This document shows positions 54,603 to 63,526 of a stretch of 64,000 bases of DNA, one piece after another. A model generated the notes under the pieces. It made no database searches. It saw nothing but the letters and a program-made list of their open reading frames with translations, and was not told the DNA's origin. Made by a program: the position numbers and the translations under genes. This DNA is from Phytopseudomonas seleniipraecipitans. GTDB lineage: Bacteria > Pseudomonadota > Gammaproteobacteria > Pseudomonadales > Pseudomonadaceae. Positions within the stretch are counted from its first letter, which is position 1. Each line of letters begins with the position of its first letter. The DNA lies in NCBI RefSeq assembly GCF_900102335.1, contig NZ_FNBM01000005.1, positions 248,001 to 312,000 of the forward strand, given 5' to 3'.

Positions 54603-54781
54603 AGAGCTCGGCTCTCGTTGGCTGGAAGTGGCGCGCAGTATAGCGAGCGGCCCGCGCAGGGCAAAGCGCCGCGCGTGTCCCGAGGGCCTTGAAAGCGGTT
54701 AGAATGCGGGTTTTTTCACCGGCCCTGCTGCACATTGCCGTTCGGCAGACCATTCATAGTCCTGCGAGCCCGGAGTACGCC

Positions 54782-55993
54782 TTGCGCGAAATCGTCCTGA
54801 TCAACATTACCGGTGAAGATCGGCTTGGCCTCACGGCTGCCATCACCGGCGTTCTGGCCCAAGGTGGCGTGACGCTCCTCGATATCAGCCAGGCCGTTAT
54901 TCACGGTGCCGTGACGTTGGGCATCCTGGTTGAAATCGCCGATGACGCTCAGGCTTCTCGCGTGCTCAAGGACGTTCAGTCCACCGCCCATGAGCTTGGC
55001 CAGCAGGTGCGTTTCACGCCCGTGTCGGAAGCTGACTATCTGAGCTGGGGCGCCGACCAGGCGAAGATGCGCTACAGCGTGACGCTGCTGGCCCGCAGAA
55101 TCACCGCCGAGCAACTGCAGCGCGTCAGTTCGATCACTGCGCAGCATGGCCTGAATATCGAGCAAATCGACCGCTTGTCTGCGCCTCAGCTGGGCGTCCC
55201 GGGCGAGCAGGGCAATGGCTGCATCGAGTTTTCGGTGCTGGGCGAGCCGCAAGATGCGGTGGCCTTGCGCGCTGAGTTCCTTGGCGCGGCCGAAGCGCTG
55301 GACGCGGATATCGCCTTTCAGGCTGACTCGCTGTATCGCCGTAACCGCCGCCTGGCGGTGTTCGACATGGATTCGACGCTGATCGAGGCGGAGGTCATCG
55401 ACGAGCTGGCCAAGGCGGCCGGTATCGGTGAGCTGGTATCGGCTATCACCGAGCGGGCCATGCGCGGCGAGCTGGATTTCCGTGCCAGCTTCAAGGAGCG
55501 CCTGGCGTTGCTCAAAGGTCTGGATGTTGGCGTGCTGGACGACATCGGCGCCTCGTTGCGCCTGACCGAGGGCGCCGAGCGGCTGTTTGCCGAGCTGAAG
55601 CGCCTGGGCTACAAGACTGCCATCCTGTCGGGCGGCTTCACCTACTTCGCCAAACAATTGCAGGCCAAGCTGGGTATCGACTATGTGTTCGCCAATGAGC
55701 TTGAAGTGGTCGACGGCAAAGTGACTGGCGTGGCGGTCGAGCCGATCGTCGACGCCCAGCGCAAGGCCGATCTGTTACGCGAACTGGCGCACAAGGAAGG
55801 CCTGAGCCTGGAACAGACAGTCGCGGTTGGCGACGGCGCCAACGATCTGCCGATGCTGGCTATAGCCGGGTTGGGCGTCGCGTTCCGTGCCAAGCCGCTG
55901 GTCAAGCAGTCCGCCAAGCAAGCGATTTCCACACTGGGCCTGGACGGCGTGCTGTATCTGCTGGGCTTCCGCGACCGCGACGGTCAGCGATAA
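54782..55993 (+). CDS. serB: Phosphoserine phosphatase SerB
   Basis: Last step of serine synthesis: hydrolyses O-phosphoserine. The 403 residues have an N-terminal pair of ACT-like domains (REIVLINITGEDRLGLTAAITGVL and MRYSVTLLARRITAEQLQRV) and a HAD phosphatase domain. HAD motif I is FDMDSTLIE with Asp195 as nucleophile, motif II is ILSGGFTYF, and motif III/IV is VGDGANDLPML. The TTG at 54782 fits the Pseudomonas N-terminus and has GGAG 7 bp upstream; the frame is open back to 54689. It is divergent from the AhpA-like gene, as in many gamma-proteobacteria. Confidence 0.96.
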   Translation: MREIVLINITGEDRLGLTAAITGVLAQGGVTLLDISQAVIHGAVTLGILVEIADDAQASRVLKDVQSTAHELGQQVRFTPVSEADYLSWGADQAKMRYSVTLLARRITAEQLQRVSSITAQHGLNIEQIDRLSAPQLGVPGEQGNGCIEFSVLGEPQDAVALRAEFLGAAEALDADIAFQADSLYRRNRRLAVFDMDSTLIEAEVIDELAKAAGIGELVSAITERAMRGELDFRASFKERLALLKGLDVGVLDDIGASLRLTEGAERLFAELKRLGYKTAILSGGFTYFAKQLQAKLGIDYVFANELEVVDGKVTGVAVEPIVDAQRKADLLRELAHKEGLSLEQTVAVGDGANDLPMLAIAGLGVAFRAKPLVKQSAKQAISTLGLDGVLYLLGFRDRDGQR

Positions 55994-56002
55994 GGCGCAT
56001 AA

Positions 56003-56027
56003 AACGGGGCGGTTCGGCTGCCCCGTT
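56003..56027. terminator. Bidirectional terminator between serB and fimX
   Basis: AACGGGGC (56003-56010) pairs with GCCCCGTT (56020-56027) around a 9-base loop. On the minus strand the hairpin runs directly into TTTT, so it should end fimX; on the plus strand the T-run is short. It lies 9 bp after the serB stop and 3 bp from the fimX stop. Confidence 0.65.
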
Positions 56028-56030
56028 GGC

Positions 56031-58094
56031 TCATTCGTCCGATGAGAAGTTGTAGTTCATCGACTGGCTTGGGCCCTGCAGGTAGTAGCCCTGGATGTAA
56101 TTGGTGCCGGCCTGCCACAGCGTCGCCAATACGCTCGCGGATTCCACGAATGGCACGATGGTCAGCTTGGCCTGCCCATGCAGGCTGGCCAGCATGGCTT
56201 TCAACGCTTCCTGATTGGCCGGGTCATTCAGGTCCTTGGCGAACGAGCCGTCGACTTTGACGAAGTCGACCGGCAGATGCCGCAGCGTGTTGAAGGGGTT
56301 CAAGGCGCAGCCGAACTGGCTCAGCGCGATGTGGCAATGCAGGTCCTTGAGGCCCTGGACCATCGCTCTGGCCTGCTTCAGGTAGGCAATGGCATCCGGC
56401 TCGCTGAGCTGGAAAACCAACGCATCAGAAGGCAGGCGTGCGGCTTTGAGGGCGACGCTGAGCCAGGGCAGCAAGGTTTGATCCTGCAGGCTGGCGCTGG
56501 AAAGATGGATGAACAGGCGCGTGGCGTGCCCTTTGGAGCGGTGGTCGGCGAGCAGTTTGATCGAGTTGAGGATTACCCAACGGTCGATCTTCTCGCCCAT
56601 CCCCGACTCCCGAGCTACCGCCAGGAACTGGTCTGGCGGTACTTCCTGCCCTGACGGACTTAGCAAGCGCAGCAGCACTTCATAGTGTTCATGCTCATCG
56701 CCGCGCAGGCTGATGACCGGCTGGAACAGCAGGCGGAAACTGTTCTGCTCCAGTGCTTGCTGAACCATGGCCACGACGCTGCCGCGGCTGGCGGCTGCGG
56801 CCAGTTCTTCGGCGGGATCGAACAGCTTGAGGGTGCCAGGCTCGTCGAGTTGATCGGCGCAGCGTTGCGCACGATCAATCACTTCGCCAGCTTTGGGCGT
56901 GGTCTCGTTGAGACCCGCAACCCCGATCGACAGCGTGGTCTGCGCAGTGCGCCCATTGATATCGAACAGATGCCCTTCGGCTTTTTTCAACAAGGCCTCG
57001 AGCTGCGGGCGCTGTTGTTGCGGCGAAATACCGCTCTGCAACACGGCAAACACATCGTCGCCGAAGCGCGCCAGTTGCGCGTCCTGCGGGAAATGTGAGC
57101 GCAGCAGGCCGGCCAGGTCGGTGAGCAGCAGGTCGATGGCGCCGAGGCCCATCTCGGCAAGCAGCGCGGCGTAACGATCAACGCGGATGTAGGCCAGGCT
57201 CGCCGGTTGTTCGTCGTTGACGGCGCGATGAGCGGCCTTGTCCATCAGTTCGATGAAATGGACGCGGTTGTACAGGCCGGTGACCAGATCCAGGCTGCTG
57301 ATTTCCCGCAGTTTCTCTTCCAGCTCGGCGTTGGCGCTTTCCGCACGGATCACCACCTGGATGCACGGCTCGCCATCATAGGCTGCTGGAGACAGGTTGA
57401 CCCGCGCCGAGAAAGTGCTCTCGTCGGTGCGCACACCCGAGCAGGCCAGCTCGTTGTTATCCAGGTTTTGGTGGTTCTTGAGGAAGTCCTTGAAGGCGCT
57501 CTGATCACAGCTACCGATCAGGTCGATCATCGGCAGGCCTTCCAGCTCTTCAGCGTCGTCGAAACCGAACAATTCCAGGTAAGCGCGGTTGGCATAAATA
57601 TGCATGCCATCGTGCACGTAGGCGATGGCATCGACCGAGCTGTCCAACAGCAGCTGGCAACGCTTTTCCACTTCGCGCAGGGCGACATCGGCAGCACGGC
57701 GGGCGCGTCGCTCTTCGAGGTTGACCAGTTCACGACGTGCGACCAGCACCAGGCGCTCGTCTTCGCCTTGCGGCAACGCGTCCTGAGCACCCAGCATCAA
57801 CGCTTCGGTGACGCTGTCGGTGTCGTTGTCTGCCAGCAGCAGGATCACCGGAATGTCCTTGCCGTGATGCCGGACGCAGGAGAGCGCCTCGTGAGGATCC
57901 AGGCATTCGCTGGTGGGCGCACACACCAACAGGTCCCAGTTGTGTTCGAGGGCTTCGAGCAGATCGTCGCGGGAGACCAGGCGATGGACGCGGGTAGCGT
58001 TGCCGGCATTGCGGAACAGGCTGACGAGACGCTCGGCCTCGTTCTGCGAATCTTCGAGAATCAGCAGGCGGATGGTTTTCTTTTCGATGGCCAT
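56031..58094 (-). CDS. fimX: FimX, REC-PAS-GGDEF-EAL regulator of type IV pili
   Basis: Polar c-di-GMP effector needed for type IV pilus assembly and twitching. The 687 residues have an N-terminal REC-like domain (about 10-125), a PAS domain (about 145-260, CQLLLDSSVDAIAYVHDGMHIYANRAYLELFG), GGDEF (about 270-430) and EAL (about 440-687). The GGDEF loop is GDDVF and the EAL motif is EVL, both degenerate as in P. aeruginosa FimX, which binds c-di-GMP without making it. The EAL domain retains a LLFQPVISLRG start. The receiver shows no clear phospho-Asp pattern. The upstream gene ends 63 bp before its start on the same strand, and psd and rhdA follow further upstream, as I recall from P. aeruginosa. 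Confidence 0.95.
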   Translation of the reverse strand: MAIEKKTIRLLILEDSQNEAERLVSLFRNAGNATRVHRLVSRDDLLEALEHNWDLLVCAPTSECLDPHEALSCVRHHGKDIPVILLLADNDTDSVTEALMLGAQDALPQGEDERLVLVARRELVNLEERRARRAADVALREVEKRCQLLLDSSVDAIAYVHDGMHIYANRAYLELFGFDDAEELEGLPMIDLIGSCDQSAFKDFLKNHQNLDNNELACSGVRTDESTFSARVNLSPAAYDGEPCIQVVIRAESANAELEEKLREISSLDLVTGLYNRVHFIELMDKAAHRAVNDEQPASLAYIRVDRYAALLAEMGLGAIDLLLTDLAGLLRSHFPQDAQLARFGDDVFAVLQSGISPQQQRPQLEALLKKAEGHLFDINGRTAQTTLSIGVAGLNETTPKAGEVIDRAQRCADQLDEPGTLKLFDPAEELAAAASRGSVVAMVQQALEQNSFRLLFQPVISLRGDEHEHYEVLLRLLSPSGQEVPPDQFLAVARESGMGEKIDRWVILNSIKLLADHRSKGHATRLFIHLSSASLQDQTLLPWLSVALKAARLPSDALVFQLSEPDAIAYLKQARAMVQGLKDLHCHIALSQFGCALNPFNTLRHLPVDFVKVDGSFAKDLNDPANQEALKAMLASLHGQAKLTIVPFVESASVLATLWQAGTNYIQGYYLQGPSQSMNYNFSSDE

Positions 58095-58157
58095 TAGCGA
58101 AGTCGAATCTGCGATAAAACAGCAGAAGAGAGCGGGAAAGTAGAGGTTTTCGGCAAT

Positions 58158-59960
58158 CTACAGCGACTTCCAGAGTGAGTCAAAGTCTTCCTCGCCGGCC
58201 GGTCGATGGCTGCCGGAGGCTGTGACAGAGGTCGCGTGATCCGCGGGTTTCTGCTCAAGATCGTGGTACACGAACTGGCTGAAACTGCCGGTGCTGGTCT
58301 GTTTCTGGCTGAGTACCGCGCGACGTTCCTTGCCGTTGATATTGATCAATACCTTGTTGCCTTCCTGAAAGGGCAGGCGCGGTGTGATCAGCGTGGCAGG
58401 GCGGGAAATGGCAGAGATTTCCGGCAGCAGCAGGGCACGCAGGTACTGGCTGTTCTGCTCGGCCTTGCGCACCAGCTGCAGCCCACAGGACTGTGCATGC
58501 GGGGCAATCAGCTCGATGCCCATCTGGGTGCCACCACCGCGTACTTGGCGAATCCAGCGCACCACCGCCACGCTCCAACCTTGCTGCGGATTGTCGCGGA
58601 TACCCAGAAGCTCACCAGCCTGTAATTGGCTGGGCACCTCTTTGGGCCAGGACAGGCAGTAGCCGCCGGGGCTGTGATTGACGATCGACAACACGTAGGT
58701 GGGGTAGCTGTCAGCTGCTCCAGACTCCGCCTGCTCCAGCTCTGCAACCGGCTTGGCATATTCGATCTCTTCGAAGGCAAGGCCGTTTTCCCACTCGTTG
58801 CCACGCCGTGCGTCATGGGCGCTGGCCCATATATCCGGCTCATTGTTGGCCGGTTTGAACGAGGCTGTGGTTTCTCTCGGCTGCTTGAGAATCTCGCTGA
58901 ACGCCCGGCCATTGGCCAGGTAGTAGTTAAGTGCGCTCATGCCGATGCACAGCGTCATGCCACCCGTGCCCTCGGTACGCTGAAACGTGCGCTCGGAGAT
59001 ATCGCCCCAGGCGGCTGCCGCGTGTTGCAGCATGTCGAGGGTAAAACCATCCGGCACGCGCAAGCGCGACTGGGTACGTTCCTCGGGCAGCAATTGCAGG
59101 TGATCCTTGATGGTGTCGACCAGTGGCGTCGGGTCGATACCCAGCGCCCCTTGCAGTTCGCTGGGTTGAAACAGCGAGGTGTAACGCGGCGGGCCATCCA
59201 GCTGCGGGGCGACGGCAAAAATGCTCGACGGGTGGCCACCTGCCTGCAGGTTGACCAGTGCGCTCCACGGCTCCAACGCTTCGGCCAGGCGGGCGATGGC
59301 GCTTTGGCGCATCTGGTTGCAGCGCGAACAGCCGATCAGCAACGCCACAACATAGCTTTGTTCGACGCTCAATCCCTGGGTATGGCGCGCCAGCGGATCA
59401 CGGATCACCACCTGATGGAGGTTCTGCTTGCGCGCGATCAGGTACAGCTGATGCAGCTCCAGCCACAGGCCTTCGGGAACCGGGCAATACAGCTGGCTGG
59501 TGCGGATCAGCGGACCGTTGAGGCTGTGCACGGCGCGTTGCAGGGCGATGCCGAACAGCTGATTGCGTTCGCGGCTGGGCTGCGAAGCGAGACGCGAAAT
59601 GATCAGCTTGTAGCCGATAGCCAGGTGGTTTTGTAGGGCCTGACAAAGATTCGCGACCTTGCGCGGGCGCTCGTCGAGCACGATGGCCTGGTTGAGGAAG
59701 TGCCGCTCCAGGTGCTGGCAGACGAAATACACTTCAGGGCGCAGCAATTCGAGCAACTGCACACGGTTGTCCGAAGGCGTCAGCAGCTGGTTGAGTTCGA
59801 TCAGCGCCTGGTACAGCTGGCGGGCGGTTTCGCCGATATTGGCCTTGGGCAGGCCGGCGATCCAGCGTTTCAAATCACGTGGCGTGGCGTCGCAGAAAGT
59901 CAGGCCCTGCTTGGTCGGCGTTGGCACGCGGAGCAGTAGGTGGGGACTCTGTTTATCCAT
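58158..59960 (-). CDS. Conserved protein with a PilZ-like C-terminal segment, upstream of fimX
   Basis: A 600-residue soluble protein of uncertain function, sometimes annotated as a 'molecular chaperone'. The first ~400 residues are alpha-helical with no signature I can name. Around residues 428-500 the sequence IVNHSPGGYCLSWP, LQAGELLGIRD, WSVAVVRWIRQ and GGTQMGIELIAP follows the pattern of a PilZ domain (NxSxxG, basal strands, V-x-W, G-x-x-F/L), but the RxxxR motif that binds c-di-GMP is not obvious. It starts at ATG 59960 and is 63 bp upstream of fimX on the same strand, probably co-transcribed. A role with FimX in c-di-GMP or pilus control is inferred. Orthologue: PA4958 from memory. Confidence 0.75.
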   Translation of the reverse strand: MDKQSPHLLLRVPTPTKQGLTFCDATPRDLKRWIAGLPKANIGETARQLYQALIELNQLLTPSDNRVQLLELLRPEVYFVCQHLERHFLNQAIVLDERPRKVANLCQALQNHLAIGYKLIISRLASQPSRERNQLFGIALQRAVHSLNGPLIRTSQLYCPVPEGLWLELHQLYLIARKQNLHQVVIRDPLARHTQGLSVEQSYVVALLIGCSRCNQMRQSAIARLAEALEPWSALVNLQAGGHPSSIFAVAPQLDGPPRYTSLFQPSELQGALGIDPTPLVDTIKDHLQLLPEERTQSRLRVPDGFTLDMLQHAAAAWGDISERTFQRTEGTGGMTLCIGMSALNYYLANGRAFSEILKQPRETTASFKPANNEPDIWASAHDARRGNEWENGLAFEEIEYAKPVAELEQAESGAADSYPTYVLSIVNHSPGGYCLSWPKEVPSQLQAGELLGIRDNPQQGWSVAVVRWIRQVRGGGTQMGIELIAPHAQSCGLQLVRKAEQNSQYLRALLLPEISAISRPATLITPRLPFQEGNKVLININGKERRAVLSQKQTSTGSFSQFVYHDLEQKPADHATSVTASGSHRPAGEEDFDSLWKSL

Positions 59961-60089
59961 CTAACTTGGTTACTCCAGCGCCAGCGTGCGAGCGAATCAT
60001 TTAATAATCGTGGGGCGACTGTAGCAGCATCCTGCCATCCTCGCAGCCTGAGCGGGGTGGACGGCAGGCCTGCCAGTTGCCTGCGCGGC

Positions 60090-60941
60090 TCAGTTACCCA
60101 GCAACTGACCCATGCGAACCGGGCTGTTGGCGCCGAGCTCCGCAGCCCATTGCACCTGCGCGGGGCCAAACAGCACGATGGCGGTAGAACCAAGTTTGAA
60201 ACGACCCAGCTCAGCGCCTTTTTCGAGGCTGATCGGGGCGCGGGCGGCTTCATCGTAGCGGACTGTTTTCAGCTCGCGCTTGGGCGGTGTGATCAGCCCG
60301 GCCCAGACGGTTTCGATGGAAGCGACGATCATCGCGCCAACCAGCACCACGGCCATCGGACCGCGCTCGGTATCGAACACGCAGACCACGCGCTCGTTGC
60401 GAGCGAAAAGCTCGGGCACGTTTTCGGCGGTCGTCTGGTTGACCGAGAACAGGCGACCTGGCACGTAGATCATTTCCCGCAGCGTTCCCGCCAGTGGCAT
60501 GTGCACACGGTGGTAATCCTTGGGAGACAGGTAAACGGTGGCGAAGTCGCCGCCCATGAAAGGCGCGGCGCGATCACTGTCGCCGCCTAGCAGCTCGGTC
60601 ACGCTGTAGCTGTGACCCTTGGCCTGGAAGATGCGGCCGTGCTCGATGCGGCCGAGCTGGCTGACGGCGCCATCGGCCGGGCAGAGAACCGCGCCGGGCT
60701 GGTTATCCAACGGGCGAGCACCGTCTTTCAGGGCGCGGGTGAAGAACGCGTTGAAGTGTTCATAAGCAGTGGGCTCCTCGACCTGCGCCTCGCTCATGTC
60801 CACCTGATACTGCTTGGCGAACCAGGTGATCAGGCGATTCTTGAACCAAGGGGCGCGGCACTCGGCAGCGCAGCCGATCAGGCGCGACAGCAGGTGATGC
60901 GGCGTCAGGTACTGGCTGAGGATAAACAGGCGTTCTTTCAT
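60090..60941 (-). CDS. psd: Phosphatidylserine decarboxylase Psd
   Basis: Inner-membrane pyruvoyl enzyme that makes phosphatidylethanolamine from phosphatidylserine. The 283 residues show the active stretches [19 protein letters not shown] and [21 protein letters not shown]. The self-cleavage motif LGST is at residues 250-253, where Ser252 becomes the pyruvoyl prosthetic group. This is the normal type I length. It lies between the PilZ-like-segment gene and rhdA on the same strand. Confidence 0.97.
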   Translation of the reverse strand: MKERLFILSQYLTPHHLLSRLIGCAAECRAPWFKNRLITWFAKQYQVDMSEAQVEEPTAYEHFNAFFTRALKDGARPLDNQPGAVLCPADGAVSQLGRIEHGRIFQAKGHSYSVTELLGGDSDRAAPFMGGDFATVYLSPKDYHRVHMPLAGTLREMIYVPGRLFSVNQTTAENVPELFARNERVVCVFDTERGPMAVVLVGAMIVASIETVWAGLITPPKRELKTVRYDEAARAPISLEKGAELGRFKLGSTAIVLFGPAQVQWAAELGANSPVRMGQLLGN

Positions 60942-61006
60942 CTTTATTCCTTGGCGGCCCGGCGTGTGTTTCCAGGCGAATTAACGAGTGGACAGTCAGA
61001 TCGCAC

Positions 61007-61822
61007 TCAGTGTTCGATAGGTGTATCGGCCAGGTTGCCCCATTCGCTCCACGAGCCGGCATAGGCCTTGACCCGCGGGTAGCCCAGGGCTTTGGCGACC
61101 AGGTAGGTGAAGCCGGAGCGGCGATGGGTCTGGCAGTGGGTGATGATTTCCTTGTCGGCGCTGAGGCCCAGTTGATTCAACTGTTGCTGAATGTCCGCAC
61201 GAATGCGCAGGCCGCGACTCGGATCCATGCCGGCAGTCCACTCGAAGTTGATCGCGCCGGGAATATGCCCGCCACGGGCCGCCTGTAGCTTCTCGCCGCG
61301 GTATTCCTCTGCCGAGCGGGCGTCCCAGACCGCCATGTCATCGGCGCCGAGGCGTGACTTCAGGTATTCCAGGCTGGCAGTCGGCGCGTCGCTCAGCGAC
61401 AGCGATACCGGGGTGTTTCTCGCGTCGGTAACGTCCTGGCTGAGCGGTCGTTGCTCTGCTTCCCAGGCGGTCAGCCCGCCGTTGAGGAAATGGTAGCGGT
61501 GATGGCCGATCACATCGAGCAACCAGATGAACCGCCCGGCCCAACCGCCGCCTTCATCGTCGTACACGACGTAGGTCGCCTGCGGCTGATGGCCGAGTTC
61601 GCTGAACAACTGCTCCAGCGCCTCGCGTGGCGGCAGCAGGCCAGGCGCTGGCGGCTGGCCCAGCTGCGTGCGCTTGGGGTCCACCCAGTGGGCGCGGGGA
61701 ATGTGCCCAGCCCCGTAGCGAGCGCTGCTGCTGAGGTCGACCAGAATCAAGCTAGGCTCGTCCAGCCGTGTGGCGAGATCCGCCGGCTCGATGACCAGCG
61801 GCAGTTCGGCGAAGGCAGTCAT
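61007..61822 (-). CDS. rhdA: Thiosulfate sulfurtransferase (rhodanese) RhdA
   Basis: Transfers sulfane sulfur from thiosulfate to thiophilic acceptors such as cyanide. The 271-residue tandem rhodanese has an inactive N-terminal domain and a catalytic C-terminal domain with Cys230 in the six-residue loop HCQTHRRSG, the same position as in Azotobacter RhdA. Other conserved parts are LVDLSSSARYGAGHIPRA, HFLNGGLTAWEAEQ and VWDARSAEEYRG. It precedes psd by 65 bp on the same strand. Confidence 0.95.
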   Translation of the reverse strand: MTAFAELPLVIEPADLATRLDEPSLILVDLSSSARYGAGHIPRAHWVDPKRTQLGQPPAPGLLPPREALEQLFSELGHQPQATYVVYDDEGGGWAGRFIWLLDVIGHHRYHFLNGGLTAWEAEQRPLSQDVTDARNTPVSLSLSDAPTASLEYLKSRLGADDMAVWDARSAEEYRGEKLQAARGGHIPGAINFEWTAGMDPSRGLRIRADIQQQLNQLGLSADKEIITHCQTHRRSGFTYLVAKALGYPRVKAYAGSWSEWGNLADTPIEH

Positions 61823-61889
61823 GCGGGCCTCGTGGGGAAAATAGGGGCGCGATTGTAGCGCAGGCAGGGCTTGGGAAAAGAGCCGTTGC

Positions 61890-63404
61890 TCAGCGGTTAC
61901 GGTTGCTGAACGTGTCCAGCGCGCGCTCTACGCACTGGGCGGTCTTCGTGAACGCTTGCAGTGCGGTGTCGCCGATGGGTTTTCCGTGCTGGTCGGCGAA
62001 TAGAATCATCACCACGCGCTCGTTGCTGGCCAGGGAGCGGATCAGCAGATGTTCACTGGGCAACAGAGCTTTCAGGTCGCCCGGCAGCAGGGCGGAAAAC
62101 TGCGCGATATTGGTCGGCGTCAGGCGCAACTGCGCGGGCTTCTGCAGCAAGCGACGCAGCACTTGGCTTTGCGCCGGGTCAAAGGTCAAACCGCTGGCGG
62201 TCACATCGACACCGGCATGTTGCTGCACCTGCAGGCGGCTGTGGTTGCGATCAGCGAGCAGCATTACCAGGCGCGACAGGCCGGCCGCCTGCAACGCCTG
62301 GTTCGCGCAGTGCGTGAGTTGCTGGACGTTGGCGAAGGCGCTGGGCTGAGCAAGCAACTGCGTGCATAGCTGACGCCAGTCGGCTGCTTGCGGTATGGGC
62401 GCCGCTTTGGGCGGCTGAATATGTCGAGCATTCCAGGGCCAAAGCAGGGCCTCGGCAGGGTGCCAGAGCCCGACTGTGTCGAGCTGTCGCGCGCTTTGCG
62501 CAGCGTTCTGGTGGATATGCTGATGCAGCTCCGGTAGCGGCATTTGCAGGTAGAGGCTGTTCAACCGTTGCCAGCGCCGCGTGTGGGCGCCGCCCCAGGC
62601 ATTATGGGCCGAGACGGCGAGTACGTTCGCCAAGAGGATGCTATTGGCTGGCTGGGTGAGCCAGCGCTGCAAGACTGGATCAGCGTCCAGCTCCTGTTGC
62701 TGACGAAGCGGCTCGTCATGCCGGCGCGCCAGGCGCAGCGCCTTGGCCAGCAGGCGGCGATCGTTGAGCAGCAACTGATAACCCTGGATGATCCACGCCG
62801 GCAGGCGCCACTGCTCGGCCAGCGCCAGGCACAGCGCGAACAGCGGGATGCCGAGCAGGTCGCGCTCGACCCGCGCTGGCGGTTCGCCGTCTATCAGCAC
62901 TCGGTGTTCCCATGCATCGAACAGCTGTGGGTGCGCAGCGACCAACGCCCAGATCGGTGAGAGAAACAGCAGGCTGCCCCAGTGGATTTCCTGCCAGAGG
63001 CGCGCTAGGCGGGCCGCGAACAGACCGTTGGCCTGCTGGGCGGCGTGTTGGCTGATCAGCTGGATCTGCCGCAGCGGCCGAGGGATTTCTTCGAGCGGCT
63101 TGGCCGGAATGCGTACCAGCAGTTCTTCGGCGCGCTTTAGGCCCAGTCGATTGAGGGCCGTTTCCAGGCTCTCCGCCGCTTCACCGAGGCTGCTGGTGCT
63201 TTTGCGATTGGCTTCGCGCAGCACGCACAGCACCAGCGCGGGGCTGTCCTGCATCAAGTCGGCGATCTCGCGCAACGAGCGGCGGCTGTCGCCCAGCGCG
63301 CGGCGGACTTGCTGGTGATGGTGCGTCGAAATGGGCAGCACCTGACCGTCCAGCTGCTTGAGCCAGGCATCGAGGGTGCGCGGTAACGGCGTGCTTGCGA
63401 CCAT
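61890..63404 (-). CDS. HDOD domain-containing protein
   Basis: A 504-residue cytoplasmic protein. Residues ~20-210 match the HDOD domain (STHHHQQVRRALGDSRRSLREIADLMQDSPALVLCVLREANRK, ETALNRLGLKRAEELLVRIPA), a fold related to HD hydrolases but without the catalytic HD pair. The C-terminal ~150 residues (LVMLLADRNHSRLQVQQHAG, LLIRSLASNERVVMILFADQHGKPIGD) look like a GAF-type sensory domain. Such proteins act in signalling and some tie to c-di-GMP or motility control. It is divergent from motA, consistent with P. aeruginosa PA4955 from memory. The ATG lacks a good ribosome site. Confidence 0.82.
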   Translation of the reverse strand: MVASTPLPRTLDAWLKQLDGQVLPISTHHHQQVRRALGDSRRSLREIADLMQDSPALVLCVLREANRKSTSSLGEAAESLETALNRLGLKRAEELLVRIPAKPLEEIPRPLRQIQLISQHAAQQANGLFAARLARLWQEIHWGSLLFLSPIWALVAAHPQLFDAWEHRVLIDGEPPARVERDLLGIPLFALCLALAEQWRLPAWIIQGYQLLLNDRRLLAKALRLARRHDEPLRQQQELDADPVLQRWLTQPANSILLANVLAVSAHNAWGGAHTRRWQRLNSLYLQMPLPELHQHIHQNAAQSARQLDTVGLWHPAEALLWPWNARHIQPPKAAPIPQAADWRQLCTQLLAQPSAFANVQQLTHCANQALQAAGLSRLVMLLADRNHSRLQVQQHAGVDVTASGLTFDPAQSQVLRRLLQKPAQLRLTPTNIAQFSALLPGDLKALLPSEHLLIRSLASNERVVMILFADQHGKPIGDTALQAFTKTAQCVERALDTFSNRNR

Positions 63405-63443
63405 GGGGATATGCCAAAATGGCTTTTTTTAGACTTAACTGAC

Positions 63444-63470
63444 TATAGTCTCGCGCATCTCTTCCGATAA
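63444..63470 (+). promoter_or_regulatory. Candidate FliA (sigma-28) promoter of motA
   Basis: TATA (63444-63447), 15 bases, TCCGATAA (63463-63470) resembles the flagellar consensus TAAA-N15-GCCGATAA with one mismatch in each box. It lies 57 bp upstream of the motA ATG and within the HDOD/motA divergent region. Confidence 0.55.
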
Positions 63471-63526
63471 GTAGAAGGGATGTTTCGCACGCCCTTTCTC
63501 TTTCTGTTCACTTTCGTAGTTTTCTT

